A stretch of DNA of 64,000 nt from Helopsaltes ochotensis (Eukaryota; Chordata; Aves; Passeriformes; Locustellidae). This document shows positions 53,381 through 64,000 of the stretch, piece by piece. Every line of letters starts with the position of its first letter. Positions within the stretch are counted from its first letter, which is position 1. The position numbers and the translations under genes were made by a program. Location: positions 310,001-374,000 of the forward strand of contig VXBM01000002.1 in the NCBI GenBank assembly GCA_013400155.1. Direction: 5' to 3'. The notes beneath the pieces were generated by a model. The model was given only the letters and a program-made list of their open reading frames with translations, was not told where the DNA came from and did not search any database.

Positions 53381-56300
53381 GTAGGTTTTTCTTATCGAGC
53401 TCCTTCGTCCATGTGACAAGTATTTAGTGCGTAGCTATAAGAAGTAACTTCAGAGAGTGGAGTTATGCATTGTTCATTTATGTTGATGAGAATATTTCTT
53501 GAAGTACTTCCTTCAAGGGAAGTATGTAAGTTGTGCCCTCTCATAGTTTAGGTGAATTGCTGCAGTGTTTGGCCTGTGTCTGTAGCTCAGCAACATTTAG
53601 GCCCCTCAGCATTTATGTTGAAAATGAAAGTTTTGTGATGAAACAGCCTGAGATGTGATGGAATTATTTAGGCTGACATTCTGCAATATGGTGCAGTTCT
53701 GTAGAATTCTTAGGGATATTTAGGGAGAGATGAAAGCAAGAATAAATAATAGGAATGTACAGGAGATAAGCAAATTAAAAGAATATTGGAAACCTATGGC
53801 AATCTCTTAGGAACCTTTACATTTTAAAGTTGTGGACTCCTAATTTTGATTTATTGGGAATTACTAGGTCCTAAGTATAGCAGTATGATGTATACATGAA
53901 TATATTCATAGAGAAGGTTTAATTATTATAGGACTGCAGTGATGTTTCATTCAAATTAAACTGAACTGTGGTACATGTATTGACATGGCAGGGAAATTGA
54001 AAGCATATTTAATATTGCTTAAAAGTCTAAATTTACTGAACTTTACTAGTCAGACACTTGATACAAAATTATGACCAGGTTAAATTTTCCTACCTGTGGC
54101 TACCTGAATCACAAACCTATTAGTTTCAGAGAATATTTAATTAATGGAAGAGATACCATAGTGTGGAATTTTAGGTTGTTGAGCAAAATCAGGGTTTGAA
54201 ATGTTCACTTTTTATTTGGTAAGGTGTTTGCTCAAGTATATCCTTTCTAACAAGCAGAATACGTACACTGTAGTAAAGGATTAGTTGTAAAATTATAGAA
54301 GTCATTTTAGATTATATACAGCCAGTCAGTCTTCTGGGAATATCATTGGGAAGAATTTAGAACTGGCATTATGAGGTGATGAATAATAAGTATAATACCC
54401 TTCCTGGACACCTGACCTCCATTCTGCCCTCTGTATTTATTAAGTTCCTATAAAGTACAAAGAGTTTTCACGTGTTTGGGGATTTTTTCCCAAAGAATTT
54501 CAAGCATTCATAATATCTTCCCACAGTGATACTTTTTTAAGATTACTTGTTTTCATTTTTGCTTGAGTTCTTTTTCTACCATATAAATCCCTTAGATTTT
54601 ATTTTTCATAAAACTAATTGGAAAACAGAGTTAAGGTATTATCTGAAACTAATAGTGTGGTTTCTTTTTGTTTTGTTTTGTTTTTTAATACAGTGAAAAA
54701 AGGAAGGTTGGATAAAACAGCTGGTAAGTCTGGTTCCCCCTTCAATTCCTGCTTTACATTTTTCCTTCTTAGGAATGGGGTTCTGTATCACACTGAAGAA
54801 CCATTTAAGCTTGGGACTGCTTTGACATGTTGGATCAACAGCATAGTACAAAATAAATGTGTAAAAAATTATACATATATTTTGAAGATCAAATTATCAA
54901 CCCAAGTTGTGAGCTGAGATTTGCAATTAAAATTTGCAATTTTAAGTTATGAAATATTATTGCAAACTAGTGATATTTAAAATATATTTCCACTGAAGCA
55001 ATTTTTTACATAATTTGATAACCTAAATGTGTCATTAGTCAACAGAAACTTTTTTTAGGTAAGGAGAGTACAATACTTTAGCTTAGCCGGGTGGGGAGGA
55101 CATGGTGTCTGAATTTTCCCAGTGAGGAAATACAGACAGGAGACGCTGATGGACAGTTACAGCCACCAGGTGTATACCTTAGGCAATAAATATGAGCAAA
55201 ACCAAGCTGCCCAGGTCTCCACAAGTCTGTCTCCAGGACCAAGATTTAGCCATGCTGGAGGAGAAAGTCCAAACACAGCCAAGGTTTCTCACACACAGGT
55301 AGACTGTGTAGAGACTACCCGTAGAGACGGGTAGTTTGTAATTACTAGTTCTCAGGAGAAGCTGATAGACAACTTAATCAGTGCAGCAAAATTTGCCAGT
55401 AGAAATCTGGCTAATAGATGTAAGCAAATTCTAATTGTTTAAAATTATCTAGATTAAAGCAAAGTTACCTGAATGGGTACAGATAGAACTGCTAGATCTT
55501 CTAACAGGCTATGAAGGCAGTCCAAGATAATTTTTTTTATTTTTCATACTAGGAAAAGAGCTGCAGAAGGATACCAGGTGATTAGGTTTGATCATCTGTT
55601 GTGACACATAGTAACATGAAAGTTTCAGATGGGAAATAAATTAGAGTTGAATATGAAATAATACAACAATGAAACAGACTATTACTAAAATTGTGGGTTT
55701 AAGTTTCTACCTTGTAATTTATGGCTTCGTTTAAAGGAGATACCTTTTAGTTATGAGGGAGATTGGTAGTGTAGTTTAAATTTACATGAGTGCTCTAAAT
55801 GGCTAAATTTAAACATTGTAGGTTGCTGTTTTTCAGCCAAGAGATTTAGAGTTCTTTTGAAAATTTCTCAAACTTTGAGTTGCAAGTTCTCCCAACTTTA
55901 AAAACGTTTTGCAACTACAAAAGATTTTGCAAATTTTTTCTTTTGTTTGCCCTAGTTACACAGAATGGTGAGAACCATGCCTTGTTGATGCCATTTCTCA
56001 CAAATAAGTCACCAGACTTCTAAATTCATATTGACTTTGTCACATTTTTTCAGTATAAAAACAAAGTCATGTTTGAGAAGACTGGTGCACTGAGTTATAG
56101 AAAATAAATAGATAACATTGGCCACTGTTGACTTTTTTTATTAAAAAAAAAATTCCGTTACATGATATCTTTAGTCCTTTGGTCAAATATTATAATCGGT
56201 CCTGATCAATAAGATCTACATCCAGGATGTACACAGCCAACGCTTCTCCTTCACACCTTTTGTTAAGTGCAGTGTAATTTGATATAACCCATTCAGTGAT

Positions 56301-59300
56301 CTATTGTAGACAGTGACAGCTTCCCTCCCGCTCCGAGTGTTTGATTGACCTGTGGTAATACAGACAGTTCAAAATTTCCGTTCTTGGCTACGTCTTGTAT
56401 ATGTATATTTTGGCAGCAGTTGTATTTAAAAAACAGGTTGTTTTTTCAGTCACGTGTCAATGTTGATCCTTGCCTAGGATGCTAGAGTGTTGTGAAGGAT
56501 GTGTTACATGCATACAAACTAAAAAGCCATGTTCATTGAGATGACAGAATGTGCCTTTACAGCCCTGGATTCCTGTGTCAGGCCTTCAGTTCTTTTATTT
56601 TTCAGTGAAATTTTAAAAATTTTATTCTTTTTTGCTGATTAGGTCTGATTTTATGAGTACTCACACTGTGCCTTTACAAAGGCATTTGTAAAAATCTATG
56701 AGTTCAATTGGGACTGCATCTGAAACCCGTTTTGCTGCTGCATCTATATACAGGACTTGATTCATGCACAAAGACTGAATTATAAATCACAAGCCTATGG
56801 CCTTATCTTAATTGGACATAAAAGCCCATTAGCCAGTCCCCAATATTCTCATATCAATTAAAAGGAAAAGAAAAAATCCAAATTTGCAGAAAAGGAGTTT
56901 CTTGTGAGAGCTACTAGAGAGATTTATAAACAGTAAAAAGCTGTGTCTGGAAGCTGATCTTTAAAATATTCTCCCACCTGTCATGGGCAGAGATTTTCCT
57001 GTCATAATCCTACTAAAACTAATAAGAATATCCCTGTTCACATCCATGTATTTGAGCCACACCTCTGAGTGTAGGTGTGTATGAAGTATGAGTTAAACCC
57101 TTGCTGCTGGTTGTTTTTTTTCATCTTCTGGAAGCAACTAAAGTGGGGTTATTTGTTTTTCAGACACATCCAAAACATATGTTGTTTTAAAAGTCCAAAA
57201 TTTAAAAAGCACTACAATATATAGAAGAGGAAGGGAGCCTTGCTGGGAACAAGACTTCATGTTGTAAGTAAAAGGGAATTCTTATCAATTGATTTTGTTT
57301 TATCTTTGCTGTATTTATATAGTGTAGAAGAATTTAGTGCATGTGAGGTCCTGTACAGAGCACAAAAGCAAGGAAAAAGTATCCAGCTCAGAGAAAAGGT
57401 GCCAGACAAGGTCTGGGGAACACAACTAAAGTTAATTTTGCAAGCCACATGGCAGATCAAGGTCAGCAGTCAACAAGGGGAAAAATTTGTCTCCAAATTT
57501 CATTTCATATAACGTTTTAGGAATACAGGGAATGAGACAATAAAGAACTCAACCTGATCCTCACACAACTTGATTTTTGTTCACTCGGTTTCATTATGAA
57601 TTATTCTTACTTTATATGTTCATTTTTCTACTTAACTGCCAGTTTAGGTACTTTATTTATCATTAACTCATACTCACTTCTGTGTCCAGATCTTTGCCCA
57701 CTTCACTCTTCATCTTGTTATTCAGTTGTTACTGTTCTCTTTTCTGTAGAGCCTTAGGTACACCTCGCTGGTCAGGAGGATCCAAACACTTTTCCACCGA
57801 CTGACGTTCTGAGGAAACCTGCTTTTAACTGTCACTTCCAAAACTGTTAAATCCAACAAATATAATCCCGTTAGATTCTGAGTTAGCACATCAATCAAGA
57901 TGTGCTAAGATCAAGCATTGATTGATCTTCAAGATTTTTGGTCCCTCTTTTTCCCTGCACAAGTCTTTCTCTGTCATCATATCCTTGTTGTGGAAACATA
58001 AATTTTATTCTTGAGGTCTCCAGATGGTTGAAATACGTTTACAGAATAAAACATTTAATTTGTTTTAGTTATTTTTATGAAGAATGTCCTTTTTACAACT
58101 TTAGTTTTTTCTAGTCCAAGTATTTTAATATTTTGTTGAAAGAATGACTTGTTTTGCATAATTTTTCCATACTTTCTGGTTATCAAAACATAAATATATT
58201 TTGATTGTATGCTGAAACTGAAATTTTGATTGGAATAACTTACTCCTCCCTAATTTTACTTTACTTTGCAAAATAAGGTTGTGGCATAGTATTTTTTTTT
58301 GTCAAAACCAGCTAGTAATAAAATGCATGTATCCTATAATTACAACTAAAATAGAGTCTGGATCTGCAGCTTTTGAAGTTGGTAGATGTTTTCCTGTTGT
58401 TCTAGTTGAAATGTCCTCATCATTTTGTAAGGGCAATCCTGAACAATAAGACTTGAGATTTGGCTTGTTCAGTCTAACATTTGTGCTCATCATGCTAATT
58501 TGTATTTTTCAAGTATACTGAAAAACCCCCACCTCTGTATCTGCTGTAAGATAATAACTTAATAAAAAATTATTATTATTCTTGTAGATTGCTGAGCAGT
58601 TGAGATTACATTTTCAGTTTAATGATTTCTGTATTTATTCTTTATAGTGAAATCCATGCTGATGGAAAAGGCTTCATTATAGAGCTGTGGAAGAAAGGCT
58701 TGCTCTGGGATAGTATTTTAGGAGTTTTATGGATTCCCCTTGCCACTGTGAAATATGCAACAGATGTAAGTTGACTTTCTGTGGAAATATAAAATACTGA
58801 TTAATATCCAATAAATTTCCCATTCTTGGACTCCTCAAACACTGTAACAACATTTGGGAACAATGTATATTTCGAATGCTTTTGCTTCAGTTGTAATACT
58901 AAGGCATAATGTACGTGTGGCTCTCAAAGTGACAACTGATATGTATTAGCCATATACCCTGGAGAAATGGCTCAGATCCTGGGCCAGGTGTAGCACAAAA
59001 AGTGAGTTAGGGCTCAGCAGCACTCAGGAACAATTAGGGAGGCAGGGATGGTTTGGATTATATGATTAGAGGGAAAGAATTTTAGATCAAGTTCCATGGT
59101 CGGGCTCTTCATTTTGTGGCCTTGGGTAAATCCCCATAAAAATGGGCAAAATACTGTTTTTCTCTTCCTCATGGGAATTGACCATTGTCTGAAAGAGGAA
59201 AACAGAAATGTGCCCTGTGATGCTACAGCAGAAATTAACAGTGAGGAGGTAGGAAAGGATGGGGTCAATACAGGAGTTAGGTATCCACCATAGTCACTTG

Positions 59301-60593
59301 GCCACCAGAATGACCATACTTGCTTTCAGTAGGGAGTTCTTATCTTATAAAATAAAAAAAAATTTCTGGGAGTGTGGAAATACTGAAGCAAACTGAAATT
59401 GCCGCAAAATTTTCTACATTTGGAAATGGTAAGAGGTATCTTATTCTAATAATCCTAATCATAAATATGCTTTCATATGCATGGTGCATGAAGGCTATTT
59501 TTAAAGAAGTAACTGTGAATTAGAGAAGATGAATTTAATCTTTGCTAATAAAAATTGTTTGCCTTCCTTAATATTTCTAAAACATTAAAAAAGCAGTTGA
59601 AGATGAGGCAAAGGTAAGAAAATCAGAGAATAACTTCATGCAGTATCTCTCATCAAACTCTATAGCCATTTCTTTACAGGAACTAATAAATATTAATATA
59701 TACATTGAACTGACATTTCAATTATTCTTCTCAAAAAATGGAAGCAGAGGAAGAAAGTAATTCCTGCTTAAATTAGAAGTTGCTCTGTATCACAGCTGCC
59801 AAGCGCCATTTCAAGCCTCAGGGCAAGTTGTTCTGCTCTGCTGCCCAAGCTGTTGCTGAGTTACAACTTGCTGACACAGAGGTTGTGGCTTACTTGTAAA
59901 AACTGAAACTTTAAACAAACAAAGATGCAAGATAAGAGATTGTTTCTTAATTTCTTCAGAGCCTCTAAACCTTCATTTATAATTAGTCCACTGTGCAGCA
60001 TTCCTAGTTATTTCTCCTCCTGGTCTTAGCCCTGCAGTTTCATTCTGGGCTTTATAATTCAGAAATAACCTACAAGGAAGTGTTACTTCAGAAGTTCTAT
60101 TTTGGCTTGGTTATTAACTTCGATGGATTGCTTCAATCTTGCTAGAGTGCACGTGTTTGGCACCAGTTCAAAGGGGAACTGGAAAATCTCAGTTGATAAG
60201 AATAATTTTCAATATTCATATTTGTTGTTTTAATCATCTGACAGCCTTAATGTCTATTTGTCTATGTTATCTATGTTGTTGTGCAAATGTTATATTTTTA
60301 GTTTGATGATGGAGAAAGCTTGAATTCCTAACTGGTACATCAGAAGTTGGAAAATACTAAAATGGTGTTATAAAGGAGCTCCTATTGACTTAGGGGAAAC
60401 TTCATTCAGTAAAAAGTGAATAATGCTATAAATCCTGCCCAGGTAATTTCCATCATCTGTTTTTCCTAGGAGGGCCCAGGTTCCTGGTGGAGATTGCATT
60501 CTGAAATAATAAAAAATGGAAGTGAGATTCAAGGCACAAAAACACCAACTTCACATGAGATCTTACTAGATATCTACTTTGCATTACCATTTG
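53359..60593 (+). CDS. UNC13C: UNC13-family gene, N-terminal C2A module in five exons; UNC13C by synteny
   Basis: UNC13/Munc13 proteins prime synaptic vesicles at the presynaptic active zone. I joined 53359-53380, 54694-54723, 57164-57263, 58648-58765 and 60470-60593. All borders are GT-AG, the phases match (1, 1, 2, 0, 1) and 131 codons read without a stop. The product spans the whole Munc13 C2A domain: MELLSVKVKK, TYVVLKVQNLKSTTI, WEQDFMFEI, ELWKKGLLWDSILGVLWIPL, EGPGSW, IQGTKTPTSHEILLD and FALPF. These follow Munc13-1 and ubMunc13-2 in order and spacing, at roughly half identity from memory. Acidic calcium ligands are absent, as in other Munc13 C2A domains. The neighbouring WDR72 points to UNC13C. 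Mammalian UNC13C lacks this domain, so this is either a retained ancestral start or a separate isoform. The downstream exons are outside the window. Confidence 0.88.
53381..54693 (+). other. UNC13C: UNC13-type intron A
   Basis: About 1.3 kb between the start exon and the 30-base exon. AT-rich, ends in a T/G-rich tract before the acceptor. No other feature is seen. Confidence 0.75.
54694..54723 (+). CDS. UNC13C: UNC13-type exon B: residues 8-18
   Basis: A 30-base microexon after TTTTTTAATACAG, closing at CTG/GTAAGT. It reads VKKGRLDKTA, the counterpart of the VKKAKF block in Munc13-1, and carries phase 1 to phase 1. Its small size makes it invisible to ORF scanning. Confidence 0.84.
54724..57163 (+). 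other. UNC13C: UNC13-type intron B
   Basis: About 2.4 kb. Contains a perfect 9-bp inverted repeat at 55314-55335 and a stretch at 56200-56880 that is less AT-monotonous than its surroundings and may be a conserved non-coding element. No exon is recognised. Confidence 0.7.
55314..55335. repeat. Perfect inverted repeat, 9-bp arms
   Basis: ACTACCCGT, spacer AGAG, then ACGGGTAGT. A GC-richer stem than the surroundings, with a tight four-base loop. Confidence 0.9.
57164..57263 (+). CDS. UNC13C: UNC13-type exon C: residues 18-52
   Basis: Encodes DTSKTYVVLKVQNLKSTTI, then RRGREPCWEQDFMF. This is the most strongly conserved part of the module; LKVQN-x-KSTT and WEQDFMFEI are Munc13 signatures. Lysine 32 of Munc13-1, needed for C2A homodimerisation, is conserved at the same residue number. 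Acceptor TTGTTTTTCAG, donor GTAAGT. Confidence 0.92.
57883..57908. repeat. Perfect inverted repeat, 10-bp arms
   Basis: TTAGCACATC, a 6-base spacer AATCAA, then GATGTGCTAA. It could form a stem-loop in DNA or in the intron transcript. Confidence 0.9.
57907..57929. repeat. Perfect inverted repeat, 8-bp arms
   Basis: AAGATCAA, spacer GCATTGA, then TTGATCTT. It shares two bases with the end of the preceding inverted repeat, so the two stems cannot both be complete at once. Confidence 0.9.
58648..58765 (+). CDS. UNC13C: UNC13-type exon D: residues 52-90
   Basis: Completes the split phenylalanine and encodes EIHADGKGF, then IIELWKKGLLWDSILGVLWI and PLATVKYATD. The W-x-KGL-x-WD and VWIPL-type strands of the Munc13 C2A core are clear. 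EIHADGKGF differs from other Munc13 proteins. Acceptor TTCTTTATAG, donor GTAAGT, exits in phase 0. Confidence 0.92.
58766..60469 (+). other. UNC13C: UNC13-type intron D
   Basis: About 1.7 kb of AT-rich intron; I see no repeat or regulatory element that I can name. Confidence 0.75.
60470..60593 (+). CDS. UNC13C: UNC13-type exon E: residues 91-132
   Basis: Encodes EGPGSWWRLHSEIIKNGSEI, then QGTKTPTSHEILLDIYFALP and F, ending in phase 1 at GTGAGT. The EGPG-x-W, GTK-x-PT and ILLD blocks are shared with Munc13-1 and Munc13-2, where the next exon starts with an aspartate and an IPEEEARYW block. I did not find that next exon before 64,000. Confidence 0.92.
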
Positions 60594-61505
60594 GTGAGTT
60601 ACAGGTCCAACATTCCAGCCATTCTGTTTCTCTCTAAGTTCCTGTAATTTCACCTAAGTTCCTGAAATACAAGAACAAATAGCCATTTTTCTATAGAATT
60701 CTAAATGCCTGTTCATCATTGGAGCATTTCCACAATCAATACTGGTAATTGTTAGTGGTAAGTAAAAAACACATCCCACAAGGAGTTGGATGAGCAGTTT
60801 CAGTAGCTTTTGGTGATCCATATGTGGATTGCAGAGCTAAAGTAGGAAGTACATCCTTCAGGGTCAGTACTAGAGCCTGTGTGTTACAGCTCTGCAGCAC
60901 ATCAGCTTTCACCAATGCACAATGTAAGTTTTGATGAAATCCAGGCCTTCACAGCATTTTATATCTTCCTAGAAAAGGTTGTCTGCCTTTGTTTTAGTGT
61001 ATATGAAGATGGAAACTCTTTATATTTGTATATATGAAATGTAGTGTATATGAAGGTGGAAATGGAAACTGAACTTTACATAATACATCACCACACGTTA
61101 CTTCCAGATAAGATGCAAAGATGTTGACTTTACTAAGATTACCAATCCATCTATATGACATGGTCTACCTCCAAATAAGATCACAAACATAACATTTTAC
61201 TCTTTAAATAGTCTAATGAACTGTGTCTGAAAAGATTAATCCTAAAATTTATGCAAGAATAAAGTAAAAAAAATGAAGAAACATGAATAAGAAACCACAT
61301 GAAAAGGAAGACTAGAAGTTATACCAAGAATATGCTCTTTGATTGTCTAATTTTTTATTAAAATGCATTGTCTTTGATTAACCTTGGTAAATTGTTTTAG
61401 GGTGTAGTCTGCAAGACTACACCCCTGTTAATACATCAGGTAGAATACATATATTTTCACAGAGTGACTGTGGACTATTTTAGTTTTTTATGAACTACAA
61501 CATTG

Positions 61506-61600
61506 CCTTTCCTTTCCTTTCCTTTCCTTTCCTTTCCTTTCCTTTCCTTTCCTTTCCTTTCCTTTCCTTTCCTTTCCTTTCCTTTCCTTTCCTTTCCTTT
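61506..61600. repeat. (CCTTT)n microsatellite, left of the gap
   Basis: Nineteen uninterrupted copies of CCTTT run straight into the undetermined bases. Pure pyrimidine on the plus strand, pure purine on the minus. Confidence 0.98.
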
Positions 61601-61900
61601 NNNNNNNNNNNNNNNNNNNNNNNNNNNNNNNNNNNNNNNNNNNNNNNNNNNNNNNNNNNNNNNNNNNNNNNNNNNNNNNNNNNNNNNNNNNNNNNNNNNN
61701 NNNNNNNNNNNNNNNNNNNNNNNNNNNNNNNNNNNNNNNNNNNNNNNNNNNNNNNNNNNNNNNNNNNNNNNNNNNNNNNNNNNNNNNNNNNNNNNNNNNN
61801 NNNNNNNNNNNNNNNNNNNNNNNNNNNNNNNNNNNNNNNNNNNNNNNNNNNNNNNNNNNNNNNNNNNNNNNNNNNNNNNNNNNNNNNNNNNNNNNNNNNN
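61601..61900. other. Assembly gap (300 N)
   Basis: Exactly 300 undetermined bases inside the microsatellite. The round number suggests an estimated or default gap size. Translated frames across it are meaningless. Confidence 0.99.
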
Positions 61901-61985
61901 TTCCCTTTCCCTTTCCCTTTCCCTTTCCCTTTCCCTTTCCCTTTCCCTTTCCCTTTCCCTTTCCCTTTCCCTTCCCTTTCCCTCT
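61901..61985. repeat. (CCCTTT)n microsatellite, right of the gap
   Basis: The unit here has six bases (CCCTTT) in place of the five on the left, with one shortened copy near the right end, then a T/C-rich tail up to about 61995. Confidence 0.97.
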
Positions 61986-64000
61986 TTTCTTTTCACAAAA
62001 ATTATTTCTTCTTTACTACTTAACCCAAAAAAATTCAAAATATAACCTCTGCCCCAGTTACATTCTGGTTTTCATTTACTTTGCTTTTTGGTGTGTTGAA
62101 TTATCAGAATGTTTTAAATATGTCCTTACATCATTCTCATATCTAGAAAACTAGTGTAAATCTGGTACAGGAGCTCTAATTGTGTGTTTACAAGATGTAA
62201 ATTCAGATTTTGGGGGATTTCAGGCTGCTACTTGGAGAGAGTGTTGGTTTGTATGTTGAAGCTTGTGTTCTGATTTCAAACAAATATATTTGAAAAAGTT
62301 CCCAAGACAGGCCCTGGGACTGTAGTCACGGAGAACTGTGGAAATCCTGTAGAGGTCACTCTTACACCATAGTTTTCTTCACAGAGGAAAGAATTCAAAA
62401 GCATTATGTCTTGGTTATTGAGGAAGCCAGGATTAGCAGCTACCTGGGGTTTGACGAGGGGATTTTCATTGTTTATCCTATTGAATGACTTAGCTCAGCT
62501 ACGAGCATCTGAGAGTCTGTCCTTGTGGAATCAGTACAGCCTCTTTATTATGACAAATCACACTGGAAAGGTAGAAGACCGCAGTTACTTTTGACAATTC
62601 CTGAAAGATGTTCATTTGAGAATGCCAGATAATGGGCAGGAATATAAGGGCCTCCCATGCTGCTTCAATAGTATGATTTCCTTTGGACTTGAAATCCTGC
62701 TTGTAGTAACACGGAAATGTGTTCTCATCAGTGGTTTAGTGCCTTTTCTAGAAGTATCATCTAATGTCAGTTGTGGTAGGAATAAAGTTGATATTTCACC
62801 ATTGCCAGCTAGACTGAGCTGCATTAAAAGGCTGCTAAGTAAAATGAAGACCTACTATATTTAAAATTCTGCAAGCAAAGTCCCAGTAATAAAGTACTGA
62901 CTTCAGATAAACACTACAATTGAATTACAAATATTTTTCATGTCTCGAAAAGTCAAGTTATTTATAGGGTAATCAGGGGTTTATGAAATAAGATTATTTT
63001 CCTTCAAATTTTTTAGGTCTTTCTTGTAAGAGACAGCAGAACAAAATTTAAAGGACATTTCATGTTTTTCCTTGAATTCAGCATTACAGATAGGTAGCTT
63101 TCTCCTGAACATTATTATACCTTACATAAATAGTATAAGCTAAAGGAATTAAAGAGAACTTTACTGAGTAATTTGTAATAGCTGTAATTTGGAAAATCGT
63201 TTGTGTGTCTCAGGAGCTAAGATGACATTTTGCCAACTAGCCTACTGAAAGTCAACAGAACTTTTACCTCACTAATAATTCTGGAACATACCATGCAGAA
63301 CTCATGTCTTAGGTTTGGTTTAAATTCAACTCATTATAACATTTTTTCATAAATATTAATTAGCAAATGAAGTAGCAAGAACAAAGTAGCAATGATGAGA
63401 TTTAATCCCTGTTTCTGCATTAGTTGCCATACTAATGCACTGATATCCCAAGGGATTTCCAATGAGAAAATTAACTGTTCTGATACAACTTTGATCAGAA
63501 AAAAACAAGGTCCTGAAAAATCATAATAGACTGATTGTGAAAACTCATGCATCAAAGTATAGAATTCTAAGTACAGACCACTTTAGTTAGTATAATAATT
63601 CAAATATACTTACGATTTAAAAGTTTGCATTAACATATGCAGTAGGAAAACAAAAAGATCCTGTTTTCCAAAGTGCTACCTTTATCTTTTGCATGTTTCA
63701 CAACAGTGTTGCGTTCACTTTGAGCAAAAGATATGACATGAATTTCTGGCAGCTTATCTAGTGTTCATAAACACTGTGATGGAAAATAAATCAAAGCATC
63801 GTTCCCAATCTGTAGGCAAAACTTTAAAAACAGAAGAAAGAGATGAGCACACAAATTCTTATCATCATCATGGAAGAAAAATTCCTCACAGTCAGGGTCA
63901 GATCATGAACCCTTTCATCTCCCTGAAGCTAATAGGATGATTTATAGAGCAAAATATTCTGCAGGAAATCAGCTTGTACCTCCAGTTGCGGGCTTGTCAC

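Larger units (their letters stand above)
57264..58647 (+). other. UNC13C: UNC13-type intron C
   Basis: About 1.4 kb. Holds two adjacent perfect inverted repeats at 57883-57929; otherwise plain AT-rich intron. Confidence 0.75.
60594..64000 (+). other. UNC13C: UNC13-type intron E, incomplete at the right edge
   Basis: At least 3.4 kb after the C2A exons. Holds the pyrimidine microsatellite and assembly gap at 61506-61990. No exon continuing the UNC13 frame (expected to start with aspartate and an IPEEEARYW-like block) was found. Confidence 0.7.

Noticed and set aside
61475..62045. Long open frames on both strands across 61.5-62.0 kb
   Set aside because: They are translations of the CCTTT/CCCTTT microsatellite and of the 300 undetermined bases.
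1..64000. CRISPR arrays, prokaryotic operons, rRNA genes, endogenous retroviral genes
   Set aside because: Looked for and not seen. The window is vertebrate nuclear DNA with spliced genes.

Overview
This is vertebrate nuclear DNA, most likely from a bird. It is AT-rich, its genes are split into short exons by GT-AG introns, and it carries two 3' fragments of CR1 LINE repeats of the kind typical of birds and other sauropsids. One CpG island is present. I see no bacterial, viral or organellar genes. Almost all long open frames in the window are chance or are introns read through. The real coding sequence lies in 18 short exons, which I joined by reading splice sites and checking reading phase.

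Layout: (1) Positions 1-42,116, minus strand: the 5' part of WDR72. Thirteen coding exons (34,296 down to 7,112) encode the first 654 codons without a break. A non-coding first exon lies in the CpG island near 42.1-42.6 kb. The C-terminal part of the gene runs off the left edge. (2) About 42.7-53.3 kb: an intergenic stretch of roughly 10.7 kb between two divergent genes, holding both CR1 fragments and one good CTCF-like site. (3) Positions 53,359-60,593, plus strand: five exons that join in phase from an ATG into 131 codons and encode a complete N-terminal C2A domain of the UNC13/Munc13 family. (4) 60.6-64 kb: the start of the next intron, with an unresolved pyrimidine-rich microsatellite and a 300-base assembly gap.

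The order WDR72 (minus) then UNC13-type gene (plus) matches the mammalian WDR72-UNC13C neighbourhood, so the plus-strand gene is most simply UNC13C. Mammalian UNC13C (Munc13-3) is known for lacking the N-terminal C2A domain that Munc13-1 and ubMunc13-2 use to homodimerise and to bind RIM. An intact, correctly spliced C2A module at this locus is therefore the main finding. It predicts a C2A-bearing long isoform of Munc13-3 in this lineage. The rest of UNC13C is not in the window, so the link to it is inferred.

The second point of interest is that WDR72, best known for its role in tooth enamel maturation, is intact over 654 codons in what appears to be a toothless animal, which argues for constraint from a non-dental role.
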